From positions 62,001-126,000 of the forward strand of contig JAIYDN010000107.1 in NCBI GenBank assembly GCA_027487485.1: a stretch of 64,000 nucleotides of DNA. The letters are read 5' to 3'. Below, piece by piece: positions 35,596 to 44,134 of the stretch. How positions within the stretch are numbered: position 1 is the stretch's first letter; every line of letters starts with the position of its first letter. A program made the translations under genes and the position numbers. This DNA is from Planctomycetaceae bacterium (GTDB lineage Bacteria; Planctomycetota; Planctomycetia; Pirellulales; Pirellulaceae). Under the pieces are notes generated by a model. The model was not told where the DNA came from. It ran no database searches and saw only the letters and a program-made list of their open reading frames with translations.

Positions 35596-36751
35596 GCTCG
35601 GCTAAGAGATTTGCGTAGATTCTTCGAATCACGTCCGTCATATGTTCGTGACGGAATTGTTCGGTAAAGAGCTCGGAGCCACGTTTACCTAACTTGCTTC
35701 GCAGATCGGAATCCGACGCAAGTTTCAAGATGGCGTTTGTCAGTCCGTTGACTTCCATGGGTGGCAGAAGAAAGCCCGTTTCGTCTTGGAGAATCACCTC
35801 GCGCGCACCATCGATATCGTAGCTGATAGCAGGTTTGCCAGCGATCAGGGCCTGTGGCAGCGCTCTGGCCAGCCCTTCGCGAAGCGACGTGTGGATCAGA
35901 ACGTCCATGGCTCCGATGTAGCGAGGGACATGATCGGGTGGCACCAATCCGACGAATACAAAGCGGTCAGACAAACCGTTGGACGCGATTTGTTGTTCAA
36001 ACGACTCGCGAAGAATTCCATCCCCGACGAACAAGAATTTGACATGAGGATTACTTTGGCATGCTTGTTTGGCTGCTTGGATCACATAGGTGTGGCCCTT
36101 TAGATGAAACAAGCGTGCGATCTTACCAAACACGACATCCGAATCCTTGAACCCAAGTTCGGAGCGAATGCGATCGCGATGCTCGTTGGCATGCACAAAC
36201 GGTTCGACGTTCATTCCGCTATAAACCGTTGTGAATTTGGAACGTTTGGCGACACCTGCCGAGACCATTAAGTCGGTCATCGCATTGGCAACGCTGATCA
36301 TATGATGGCATCGCTTGCCTGCCCAACGTTCACATTGGATAAAGAACCATCTGCTGACTCGGTTTTGGTACGGATGGAAAGGAGCACCATGCACCGAATG
36401 AATTACACAGGGAACTCGGGAAGCCCAAGCAGCATCGCGTCCAATCAGCCCGGCCTTGGCGCTGTGCGTGTGCACCACATCGGGTTTCCATGTGTCGATA
36501 ATCTGCAGCAGTTGCTCTCTCGCTTGCCAGTCCTTGAGCGGGTGAATCGCACGAATCAGGGACTTTGCTGTGTGGATCTCTAGTCCATAGATGTCCGATT
36601 GAGCCAGAAGCTTTCCTTCTGGCCCTGTCGTTGGTCCGGTGACTAAAATGACTTCATCTGCATGGTGCCGGACCAGGTCCATGCAATTGTAGAGCGTATT
36701 CTCTTGGGCCCCACCAACGATCATTCTTGTGATGATGTGCATGACTCTCAT
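35585..36751 (-). CDS. GT4-type glycosyltransferase
   Basis: A 388-residue GT-B enzyme. The N-terminal domain starts MRVMHIITRMIVGGAQENTL, the usual donor-loop start of GT4 enzymes. The C-terminal domain has VFGKIARLFHLKGHTYVIQA, FLFVGDGILRESFE and the E-x7-E region in SLREGLARALPQALIAGKPAISYDIDG (shown in two blocks: SLREGLARALPQ and GKPAISYDIDGAREV). Substrate unknown, probably a nucleotide sugar for envelope glycans. The stop TAG is inside the GTAGTGG repeat (GGGATCTGTAGCCAGATCC on the minus strand). It overlaps the transporter gene upstream by 4 bp. Confidence 0.9.
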   Translation of the reverse strand: MRVMHIITRMIVGGAQENTLYNCMDLVRHHADEVILVTGPTTGPEGKLLAQSDIYGLEIHTAKSLIRAIHPLKDWQAREQLLQIIDTWKPDVVHTHSAKAGLIGRDAAWASRVPCVIHSVHGAPFHPYQNRVSRWFFIQCERWAGKRCHHMISVANAMTDLMVSAGVAKRSKFTTVYSGMNVEPFVHANEHRDRIRSELGFKDSDVVFGKIARLFHLKGHTYVIQAAKQACQSNPHVKFLFVGDGILRESFEQQIASNGLSDRFVFVGLVPPDHVPRYIGAMDVLIHTSLREGLARALPQALIAGKPAISYDIDGAREVILQDETGFLLPPMEVNGLTNAILKLASDSDLRSKLGKRGSELFTEQFRHEHMTDVIRRIYANLLAERDL

Positions 36752-37719
36752 GCTTTGGACGCCTCCGCCTGAAGTTCTTCATCCCGAATCACATTGCGAA
36801 TGGTCAAGCCGATCAAGATCAAGCCGGCACCGACCCAGGTCCACCACTGAGGGACTTGGTATTCCGGATCGCCAGTTCGCATGCAATGCACCCAAACGGG
36901 AAGCAGGATTGGTTCAAGGAGTGTGATGACTGAAGCCACGTGGCTAGGTGTGGTCTTAAGACCACGTGCAAAAAGATAATAGGGAAGTCCCATTTGAAGG
37001 ATTCCCAAGCATGCCAAGATGACCCACATCCAGCCCGTTGGAAGCGAGACGCCGCTCAGCCAAACCATGGGGGTCATCACCAGCAGGATCACGATATGGT
37101 TCAGTGCTGCCAGCCATGACGATTCGTGATCACGAAGTACACGCATGCACATAATCACGCCGGCGTAACAGACCCCCGACATCACGGCCAACAACGGAGC
37201 CCACCATTGGTAGTGCTTCGAAGGGACACTATAGAGAGCGTCCATGACCAAGATGAAACACACGCCTAAAATGCACGTGCCAAGCATGAACCAATCCCGT
37301 CCTCGAGGGATCTCACGAAACAGAAAGATGGATGCGAGAGTTACCCAAGCGGGAGCCAAATACTGGAGCCAAATGGTGTTTGCCGGCGAGCCGCTTACCA
37401 GTGCCGTCAGGAAGGTCCAAGTCATTCCGGAAAAGCACAGAGTCATTGGGATCATGACCCAATGAAAGCTTGGCTTGCGCACTAGGGGCAGCAAAAACAG
37501 AGTGGAGAATAAGGCACGCCAAACGGCGATGGCGGTTCCGCGGTGTTCGATTGGCCAAACGTCCAGCAGTTTGGTTTGAGTGAAAAAACCGCTGCTGCTC
37601 CACAGAACTGCCGCCACGATGATCAACCAGATCCCGGTGCCTGTGGTCGGGCGAACAGAAACATCGGGTTCCGATCGTTTGGAATCTGAATTCAACTGAG
37701 TTTCGTCGTTCGATCCCAC
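36748..37719 (-). CDS. EamA/DMT-family transporter
   Basis: A 323-residue integral membrane protein with about ten helices in two EamA repeats: IWLIIVAAVLWSSSGFFTQ opens the first and WAPLLAVMSGVCYAGVIMCM opens the second. EamA proteins export or import metabolites such as amino acids or sugar nucleotides. The 4-bp overlap with the glycosyltransferase suggests a joint transcript and perhaps supply of a substrate, but that is inference. Start at 37719 (MGSNDETQLN) gives a polar tail before the first helix. Confidence 0.88.
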   Translation of the reverse strand: MGSNDETQLNSDSKRSEPDVSVRPTTGTGIWLIIVAAVLWSSSGFFTQTKLLDVWPIEHRGTAIAVWRALFSTLFLLPLVRKPSFHWVMIPMTLCFSGMTWTFLTALVSGSPANTIWLQYLAPAWVTLASIFLFREIPRGRDWFMLGTCILGVCFILVMDALYSVPSKHYQWWAPLLAVMSGVCYAGVIMCMRVLRDHESSWLAALNHIVILLVMTPMVWLSGVSLPTGWMWVILACLGILQMGLPYYLFARGLKTTPSHVASVITLLEPILLPVWVHCMRTGDPEYQVPQWWTWVGAGLILIGLTIRNVIRDEELQAEASKA

Positions 37720-37728
37720 GCTTCAAAA

Positions 37729-38433
37729 CTAACGATTTCGGTAATTGGATTGGTGCAAAAGAGATTGGTTTCCTGGCGGAACGCGTCGGCTGTGCACGGA
37801 CGGTGCGGCTGGCAGCAAATCATCACTCGAATTGGGCGGCTGTGGAAGCTCAAAATAGTTTTTGTCGCTGGGTGATTCTGGCTTACGAAGGGGTGGGGCG
37901 GGAGGAACGGTTTCGTAGAAGTTGGGTGGTGGGCTAGATGGAACTGGGGCCATTTGCTGCGTTGGCTGGTACGGGGCCATTTCGGCCGGTTGCATGGCTT
38001 GTGGACTCATTCCTGGACCGGCACTGCCAGGGTAGTAGGGGGCCGGGCTGGGTTGGACAGAGCTTTGCGTGCCTGCGTATGCCGACTGGCTATAGGGGTG
38101 AATTGACTGGCTGTAGGTATGGGGTTGCAATTGTGGGGAGTAGCTAACGGCGGTCGCCCTGGGGCCACGGAACAGAGGGGAGGAGGGTGGTGAGGTCGGT
38201 TCACCGTAGAAGCTAGAGAACGATAGTTTGGGCGGGCATCGCCCTTCCTTGCAGGCATGGTAGCCATCGCTGTATCCAAAGCCTTGCCAACGTCCAAAAT
38301 AATTGATGGGCGAAAATCGATTTTGGGAGGGAAGTTGCGCTTCAGCAGGTGAGCAAAAGAATCCCGAAAAAACGAATGCCATTGGGACCAACGCGGGTCC
38401 GAACATGTGTCTCAGATTCATGATCTTAATCAT
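37729..38433 (-). CDS. Secreted Pro/Ser/Tyr-rich protein
   Basis: A 234-residue protein with a signal peptide (PALVPMAFVFSGFFCSPAEA, cleavage before QLPSQN). A short ordered block INYFGRWQGFGYSDGYHACK with CPPKL follows, then a low-complexity region of Pro, Ser, Gln and Tyr (YSPQLQPHTYSQSIHPYSQS). This composition suggests an extended surface or wall-associated protein. Start at 38433 or the inner ATG at 38421 (MNLRHMFG), the latter with AAGG better placed. It ends 9 bp before the transporter start. Confidence 0.7.
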   Translation of the reverse strand: MIKIMNLRHMFGPALVPMAFVFSGFFCSPAEAQLPSQNRFSPINYFGRWQGFGYSDGYHACKEGRCPPKLSFSSFYGEPTSPPSSPLFRGPRATAVSYSPQLQPHTYSQSIHPYSQSAYAGTQSSVQPSPAPYYPGSAGPGMSPQAMQPAEMAPYQPTQQMAPVPSSPPPNFYETVPPAPPLRKPESPSDKNYFELPQPPNSSDDLLPAAPSVHSRRVPPGNQSLLHQSNYRNR

Positions 38434-38954
38434 CCTTGATAGACCAATTTCAAATTCTCGGTGGGCACAAGAAATCCATTTCCCGTGCTATCATTCTGCT
38501 AACGAATTTTCTTTTGAGTCCTCGAACTTATCGACCAAAAGAAGCAATGAGTTGACCTGTAGCGGTCGTTCTCAATCTTCCAGGCTGTCGATGTTCCGCG
38601 TGTTCCGACTAGGTAATCTGTAACCCTTGTCTCACAGCCGCGGGCGCTTGCCCCGTTACCGATTCCGTGTATTTACTGAACCGCGGGCCCTAGTTTTAAT
38701 GTTTCGTGGTTTGGCATTCCATCATACTCGTACTCAATGAAATGGTACTCGTACTCGTACTCGAACCACGGTAGTCGATTACGGGAATCCACGTTTCCCA
38801 GGAGGTGGGTAATGGGATTCCAATTCTCGCAGCATCAAAGGGAGCGAGAAGACCAGTCCAGAAACCACGCAAGCGCAACGCGAAGGCGTGCCTTGTGCCA
38901 CTCCTTCGCAACAGGTTTGGCGCGCTAACGAGCACTACCATACCGAGAAGAGCC
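38434..38954. other. Gene-free stretch with short tandem repeats
   Basis: No frame here has protein-like composition. It holds a TACTCG microrepeat at 38725..38763 and, near 38865..38900, ACGCAAGCGCAACGCGAAGG with GCCTTGTGCC. A close match to the latter (CAACTGCAACGCGAAGG, GCCTTGGGCC) is found at 40298..40325, marking another dispersed repeat family. Confidence 0.6.
38725..38763. repeat. TACTCG short tandem repeat
   Basis: TACTCGTACTC, a nine-base interruption, then TACTCGTACTCGTACTCG. The six-base unit is repeated five times in all. It lies in a gene-free stretch and translates only to Tyr-Ser or Val-Leu runs. Confidence 0.75.
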
Positions 38955-39027
38955 TGTCTAAAAATGTGGGTCGAAAAATTTTCGAGCCTTGTTTCCGCGA
39001 TCCATTTTTCGACCCTCATTTTTCGAC
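38955..39027. repeat. 72-bp palindromic element, copy 3
   Basis: The arms GTCTAAAAATGTGGGTCGAA and TTCGACCCTCATTTTTCGAC flank a core with ATTTTCGAGCC. The right flank CAGCAGCCATTGCTCTTTGT then TCAGAAA is shared with copy 4, so the conserved unit is about 100 bp here. It lies 172 bp before the stop of the nucleotidyltransferase gene; copy 4 is on the other side of this region. Confidence 0.82.
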
Positions 39028-39198
39028 AGCAGCCATTGCTCTTTGTTCAGAAATCAATCGCCCTATTGGGACACTTCGTTTTTGGTTTAGCTTGAGCCAA
39101 GATGTTTAGCCGACGATGTTTTGAGTCGATCAGGCAAGAGAGTCTATCGTTCCAAGTCTCATTCAACTTTCATTCGACCGAGTTCAGCATATTACGTA

Positions 39199-39789
39199 TT
39201 ACTGGACCGGCTTGCGGTAACTTTCTAACTCCGCCAACAGATCCTTCCCGCGGTTGTAGCCTCGCTCCTGGACAAGCTGGAGCAATCTCGCGGATTCTTG
39301 AATATCTTCTAAGTTAGCCTCGGACAACAAGTTTTTGATGTCAATTACATCCTGAGGGCGGCTAATCGGGTCTACCGACAGTACTTTGAGAGCCAATAAT
39401 CCAGATAGCGATGCCACAGGAATGGGAAGGTTATCAAAGACATCGATTGGCTCGGCCCCATTTACGATCTCCTGTTCGATACCCGAGGATGCAAAAAGTA
39501 GATCTACAAAAACGCTTCCCAGCGGGGCCTTGATCATCCGAACAGTGGCGATTCGTCCATGTTTAGTATGCTCAAGTAGCGTTTGCACTTGGAAACCATG
39601 GCTTGAAAGTTCACGAACGTAGTTTTCTGCCTCTTGGTCATTTTCAGCGGCAATCACTAGATCGATATCCTTTGTAAATCGCTCGATGGTTCTAAACGAA
39701 ACTGCCAAGCCGCCGATCAATGCATACCCTATCCGGCTTTCCGTGAGCCAGTTGACAACCTCTCGAGTTACCTGCTCGAGTTTTTGCAT
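39199..39789 (-). CDS. AbiEii-like nucleotidyltransferase
   Basis: A 196-residue protein with the minimal nucleotidyltransferase motif ALIGGLAVSFRT followed by FTKDIDLVIA: Gly 26-27 and the metal Asp residues 41 and 43. A later SVFVDLLFAS supplies the third acidic residue. This resembles the AbiEii/AbiGii toxin-type and MNT families, which add nucleotides to RNA or protein. Its start overlaps the partner gene by 22 bp, the usual toxin-antitoxin style arrangement. The cognate AbiEi regulator is not seen; the partner is of another type. Confidence 0.8.
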   Translation of the reverse strand: MQKLEQVTREVVNWLTESRIGYALIGGLAVSFRTIERFTKDIDLVIAAENDQEAENYVRELSSHGFQVQTLLEHTKHGRIATVRMIKAPLGSVFVDLLFASSGIEQEIVNGAEPIDVFDNLPIPVASLSGLLALKVLSVDPISRPQDVIDIKNLLSEANLEDIQESARLLQLVQERGYNRGKDLLAELESYRKPVQ

Positions 39790-40127
39790 GACTTGAACCT
39801 CTCTATGTCTCCGATGATGCCAACTCCGTCACCCATTTCCGCGCCAGGGCGATCTTGATACCATCCTCGAACGGCTTCCTCGATTTCCGTCATTGAAATA
39901 AGCGGGTTCATCTTTTTCAACTTATAAACAAATGCACGCTCACCGAGTTCGACAAGCTCCAGGATGGTTTCAAATTTTGTCGAGGGAGTGGTCAAGGGTT
40001 GTCCCTTTTTTGCTGTTGATTGAGGCGGATAGATTAGTGGGGTGTCGGTGTCACGACAGATCTCGATGCGAGCGATCGCTGTCTTTACGAAGTTCAATGA
40101 AGCTTTGTTCTGGTTGCACTCGAGCAC
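39768..40127 (-). CDS. Small partner of the nucleotidyltransferase, possible antitoxin
   Basis: A 119-residue frame opened by a GTG at 40127. The conserved part is C-terminal: FETILELVELGERAFVYKLK, ISMTEIEEAVRGWYQDRPGAEMGD. From memory this form (a helix pair, then a W...RPGAEHGD tail) recurs in small proteins encoded just before nucleotidyltransferases, so a linked function is likely. The first 50 residues are less protein-like, and the true start may be further in. The overlap with the next gene supports coupling. Confidence 0.6.
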   Translation of the reverse strand: MLECNQNKASLNFVKTAIARIEICRDTDTPLIYPPQSTAKKGQPLTTPSTKFETILELVELGERAFVYKLKKMNPLISMTEIEEAVRGWYQDRPGAEMGDGVGIIGDIERFKSCKNSSR

Positions 40128-40388
40128 TCACCTAGTATAGAACAGATGTCGCACAGCGATCTTTGGCTTTAGAGAAATTTCGACATAAGGGCCCCTCGAC
40201 AAGAACATGGTGGGGTACTCCACTCCTAATTCGATTTGAATCCAAAATGTCTACCCGGCTATGTTCTGAGTTTTTAGACACCAGACCAGAATCCAAGCAA
40301 CTGCAACGCGAAGGTAGGCCTTGGGCCCAGATTTTCCATGGAAACAGAATCACCTCCGGGAGGACTCAACGGTAAGAGATCCAGTACA

Positions 40389-41669
40389 ATGTTTTCGAAA
40401 CCAGGCTGCCCTCTCAAGTTATGCAACTTACCCGGAAAAAACACTGTGCCGAAACTGAATCGTCTTCTAAGATCCCTCGCCTCCCTAGCTCTTATCCTTC
40501 CCATGGGATTGTCATACACCAGCCGACTTGATGCGCAAGAATCGCCCGCATGGAAGAAGCATATCATCAATCATCGATCACCATTTGAAGCCGTCGGTGT
40601 GGCGGATTTTAATGGTGACGGAAAACTAGATGTGTTCAGCGGCGACTCGTGGTATGCCTCGCCCAATTGGACTCAGCACAAAGTTCGTGACGTACCTCGA
40701 GGTACGAACCCTCATTACTACGAAGATTTCTGCGATGCCCCGCTGGACGTCAACGGCGACAACAAAATTGACATCGTGACTTGCGCGTACTTCAGCCAAA
40801 AGATCGCTTGGGCGGAACAACCTACTGATCCGACTCTACCGTGGACGGAACACGTTATCGATATGCCTGGCTCGATGGAAACAAGCTATCTGCTCGATCT
40901 TTATGGTGACAAAACGCCTGTGCTGATCCCGAACGTAGGAGGACAGGTCCTCTTGTACGAACTGGTTTCTAAATCTCTGAAGGTCGAATGGAAGATGCGA
41001 AAACTTGCATCCCAGGGCGCAGGGCACGGCATCGGGCATGGTGATATCAATCGAGACGGACGCATCGATTTGATCACTCCGATGGGATGGTACGAGCAGC
41101 CCGTAGATCGCACGGATGATTGGGCGTTTCATCCCGAGTTCCAACTTGGAACGGCCAGTATTGAAATCATCGGACACGATTTTGATGGAGATGGAGATAC
41201 CGATATCGCTTGGGGAATGGGGCATGATTTCGGATTGCACTGGCTGAAGCAGTCTACCGATGCAGAAGGCAAAAGGACGTGGACGAAGGAAGATATCGAC
41301 ATGACGTTTTCTCAAGTCCACACACTCCACTTGGCGGACTTCGATGGTGATGGCGAGAAAGAGTTCGTTACCGGCAAACGAATCTATGCTCATGAGAGTG
41401 AACCCGGGGCTACGGCGGAGCCATGCATTTACGTTTTTAAGTTCGACCGCCAGAACTCCAAATGGCTGAGAACGGTCGTCTACCGTGGCGAGCCCGCTCC
41501 GGCTGCTCCCATGAACCCCGAGCTTCGCGACGCGCTCCAAGATTTCCGACCTGGTTCCGCAGGTACTGGATTGCAGATGGCACTGCACGACCTGGATGCC
41601 GATGGCGATGTCGATATCGTTGCGCCAGGTAAATCGGGACTGTATTGGTTTGAAAACCCTCTTCGCTAA
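40389..41669 (+). CDS. Secreted FG-GAP/VCBS-repeat protein
   Basis: A 426-residue protein with a signal segment LNRLLRSLASLALILPMGLS. The mature part is a seven-bladed propeller type with Ca-binding FG-GAP loops: GVADFNGDGKLDVFSGD, APLDVNGDNKIDIVTC, GDINRDGRIDLITPMGW, HDFDGDGDTDIAWG, LADFDGDGEKEFVTG and HDLDADGDVDIVAPG. The DxDxDGxxD pattern is complete in each. No enzyme domain is attached. Start is taken at the ATG at 40389; a GTG at 40447 would give a tidier signal peptide. Likely an exported binding or adhesion protein. Confidence 0.85.
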   Translation: MFSKPGCPLKLCNLPGKNTVPKLNRLLRSLASLALILPMGLSYTSRLDAQESPAWKKHIINHRSPFEAVGVADFNGDGKLDVFSGDSWYASPNWTQHKVRDVPRGTNPHYYEDFCDAPLDVNGDNKIDIVTCAYFSQKIAWAEQPTDPTLPWTEHVIDMPGSMETSYLLDLYGDKTPVLIPNVGGQVLLYELVSKSLKVEWKMRKLASQGAGHGIGHGDINRDGRIDLITPMGWYEQPVDRTDDWAFHPEFQLGTASIEIIGHDFDGDGDTDIAWGMGHDFGLHWLKQSTDAEGKRTWTKEDIDMTFSQVHTLHLADFDGDGEKEFVTGKRIYAHESEPGATAEPCIYVFKFDRQNSKWLRTVVYRGEPAPAAPMNPELRDALQDFRPGSAGTGLQMALHDLDADGDVDIVAPGKSGLYWFENPLR

Positions 41670-41816
41670 TAGATGAGCAGTCATTAGCAATCAGACCTTT
41701 TGGGCTGCTCCGCTCTTGTTCTTCGGTCAGAATTGGGCTTAGTCGGACTTAGGCGCTTTAGGTAGAAGCGTCGCTTAGAAGTCGGGACAGTACGAACGAG
41801 AAGCCGGAAAGAATCT

Positions 41817-41888
41817 GTCGAAAAATGAGGGTCGAAAAATTTTCGAGCCTGTCTTGCGCCAAACATTTTTCGCCCCTCATTTTTCGAC
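41817..41888. repeat. 72-bp palindromic element, copy 4
   Basis: This copy has the cleanest symmetry: GTCGAAAAATGAGGGTCGAA on the left and TTCGCCCCTCATTTTTCGAC on the right, with CTGT and ACAG extending the arms outward. The core reads ATTTTCGAGCCTGTCTTGCG. It lies between the FG-GAP gene and the small membrane protein gene at 41961. Confidence 0.85.
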
Positions 41889-41960
41889 AGCAGTCATTCC
41901 ACTTTGTTCTGGAAACTAGCAACCTTGAAGGACCGTCCACACCTGAACGGTATGGAACGA

Positions 41961-42260
41961 TTACGGTTGGCTGGTTTCGGTCTGGGCCGGGGAGTTTTCG
42001 TACTCCTTTCCATCGGATCCGGAAAAGAAAAAGAAGTAGATCGCGGCGATGGATACCAAAACAATCACGGCCAGCGGGTATGAAGCAAAGACGAGCGCTG
42101 GTTGCAAACCTGGATGCGCATCTTCCATCGGAGGGTCGTTGCCTGTGACGGCATCCAACACCGGACTTGTGGACGAATCCGTCGCTATGGCTTCTTTTTC
42201 CTTCAATGATCCCTCGTTCGTTCCGTACCCTGGGGGCGGTCTTTGATTCTGATTCAACAT
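41961..42260 (-). CDS. Small single-span membrane protein
   Basis: A 99-residue protein from the ATG at 42260 (MLNQNQRPPPGYGTNEGS). A polar Pro-rich N-terminus precedes one C-terminal helix (PLAVIVLVSIAAIYFFFFS) and a polar tail. The longer frame to 42392 adds residues unlike a protein start. No family recognised. Confidence 0.6.
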   Translation of the reverse strand: MLNQNQRPPPGYGTNEGSLKEKEAIATDSSTSPVLDAVTGNDPPMEDAHPGLQPALVFASYPLAVIVLVSIAAIYFFFFSGSDGKEYENSPAQTETSQP

Positions 42261-42661
42261 AGTATTTGGCTCATTTCTATTGAGTTGTCGGTCGTGCAAC
42301 GAATTTTTTTTCACGTTCTGACCAAGTCGGCAGAAGTCATCGAACGAAGTCGAATGATTCAGACGCACCACTAGCAATCGGTGCTGCATCAACGCTCAGC
42401 CAAAGTTGTTGCAATTGCTGCGCCGCGATCCTCAGGACTAGCTTTCACCCAACCAAGTGTTTCAGCCATCGATTCAATTCTCCTCGTTGGTTTGGATCCC
42501 ATTGATTTTTGTGTTGCAAAATCAAGCTCACTTACCAACCGTAGACTCTGGTCGGTCAGCGTCTAGAGTGATCCGTCAACAGCCTAGGTCTCGAAATGTT
42601 GGCGTGCTTTAGACCACTCGATATTTGATGCCGCCCCCTCCGACTTGCCCCTTAACGTTGA
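42261..42661. other. Gene-free stretch
   Basis: About 400 bp between two minus-strand genes. I see no frame with protein-like composition, no repeat shared with the rest of the window and no RNA gene. The promoter of the small membrane protein gene (start 42260) should lie at its left end. Confidence 0.5.
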
Positions 42662-43168
42662 TTATCGAGGCTTGTTACCAGTTCGCGCGTTGATGCGCCC
42701 GTACGCATCTTCGGCGGCTAGCTTTGCTTGGTCCCAGGTCATGGTCGTGGCGCCCCCTTCGGCTTCCCAACGCAATTTGGCACGCGATTCTCCTTCCCTC
42801 CAGTTCAAATCGGGCTCGTAGGTTTCCCAACCGGACCGATAGGCAGGTTCATAGTCCTCGTAGGAATAATCACCGGAGTAGTAGGGTCGGTCCTCATAGG
42901 CATCGCGCCAGTAAGCAGTTTCGACGGTCGGGTCGACGTTCTCTGCAATGGCTCTCCCTGCGTAAGCGCCCGCGACGCCACCTGCTATGGTTCCGGCAAC
43001 GGTGCCGATGGGACCGGCCAAGGTTCCCGTCACTGCACCCGCAAGTGCTCCACCGAGCGCTGCACCCAATCCGGTTCCCATTGGATGTGAGCCGGGTTCG
43101 CCGGTAATTGGATCTTCATTACTCAGTTCAACGTTCGATGCAGTTGTACCACCCGATTTAGACTTCAT
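42662..43168 (-). CDS. Glycine-zipper membrane-associated protein
   Basis: A 168-residue protein from the ATG at 43168 (MKSKSGGTTASNVELS), preceded by CTGGAGAAA as ribosome site. Residues about 31-73 form a glycine zipper with alternating Gly/Ala (GTGLGAALGGALAGAVTGTL then GTVAGTIAGGVAGAYAG), which inserts in or packs against membranes. The rest is acidic and Tyr-rich (YEDRPYYSGDYSYEDYEPAY), ending in a helix. Such proteins are often stress-related; no more can be said. Confidence 0.72.
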   Translation of the reverse strand: MKSKSGGTTASNVELSNEDPITGEPGSHPMGTGLGAALGGALAGAVTGTLAGPIGTVAGTIAGGVAGAYAGRAIAENVDPTVETAYWRDAYEDRPYYSGDYSYEDYEPAYRSGWETYEPDLNWREGESRAKLRWEAEGGATTMTWDQAKLAAEDAYGRINARTGNKPR

Positions 43169-43492
43169 TTTTTTCTCCAGAGAATGCTCAATTGAAATTC
43201 GCGATTTGAAATTTGCCGCTCTCAAACCCAGTTGCAAGTCCAATGTTGCAAGTGCTGTGCCAACGCGCAGGGGCCGATGGAAGTCGTAAGCTCAAGAGGT
43301 TTGGCACCGCTTTTGCGACACCATGACGGAGGTCGGGCCTCATTCGAATCCGCGGACTTAGATGCGCGGTATTGGTGGCGATTGGTAGTTCGATCAAAGC
43401 ATGTCAGATCGTTGGGGTAAGCACCCATGGACTGAGCAGTAAGTTGTCTTGATCACTTGGCCTCTTCTCCTTTTAATGAAAGTTCACCGCAT

Positions 43493-44107
43493 ATGGAAAA
43501 CTTAGTGTTGTATGGAAAAACGATCGCATTCCTCGCTACAGATGGGTTCGAGCAAATTGAACTTACCGACCCATGGTCGGCAATTAAGAATGCAGGGGGA
43601 ACCGTGAAGCTGGTCGCCCCTGTATTTGATGGAACGATTCGTGGCGTACATCACGACGTTCCGGGCGCCGAGTTTATCGTTGATGTAAACGTTTCCGATG
43701 CAAACGTGGAAGAGTACGATGCATTGGTTTTGCCAGGCGGAGTGTTCAGTCCAGACGCCTTGCGATTGGATCAGGATTCGGTCAACTTCGTAAAGTCCTT
43801 CTTTGCTGCACATAAGCCTGTCGCAGCCATATGCCATGCTCCTTGGTTGCTCATTGAAGCCGATGTTGTTGACGGCCGAAAGCTAACTTCATGGCCAAGC
43901 CTAAGGACAGACATTGTCAATGCCGGTGGCATATGGCTCAATCAAGCATGTGTTTGCGATCAAGGGTTGATAACCAGCAGAAGCCCTGAGGATCTCACCA
44001 TTTTTTGCAAAACAATCATTCTTGAATTCGCAAAGGGGATGCTGGCCTTTCAACCCGTTGATGCCCAGGCTCACCCAGACACGAGCCCAAGAGCCCTCGT
44101 TAAGTAA
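43493..44107 (+). CDS. DJ-1/PfpI family protein (type 1 glutamine amidotransferase-like)
   Basis: A 204-residue protein from the ATG at 43493 (MENLVLYGKTIAFLATDGFE). Catalytic features of the PfpI/YhbO branch are Glu 20 in DGFEQIEL, ALVLPGGVFSPDALR, and the Cys-His pair 114-115 in VAAICHAPWLLIEA. Members act as glyoxalase/deglycase or chaperones and are often induced by oxidative or carbonyl stress. It is the second DJ-1-superfamily gene here, from a different branch than 10688. The length is longer than YhbO because of a C-terminal tail (HPDTSPRALVK). Confidence 0.88.
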   Translation: MENLVLYGKTIAFLATDGFEQIELTDPWSAIKNAGGTVKLVAPVFDGTIRGVHHDVPGAEFIVDVNVSDANVEEYDALVLPGGVFSPDALRLDQDSVNFVKSFFAAHKPVAAICHAPWLLIEADVVDGRKLTSWPSLRTDIVNAGGIWLNQACVCDQGLITSRSPEDLTIFCKTIILEFAKGMLAFQPVDAQAHPDTSPRALVK

Positions 44108-44134
44108 AAAAGTTTTCAAAGTGGCGATCGCCTC

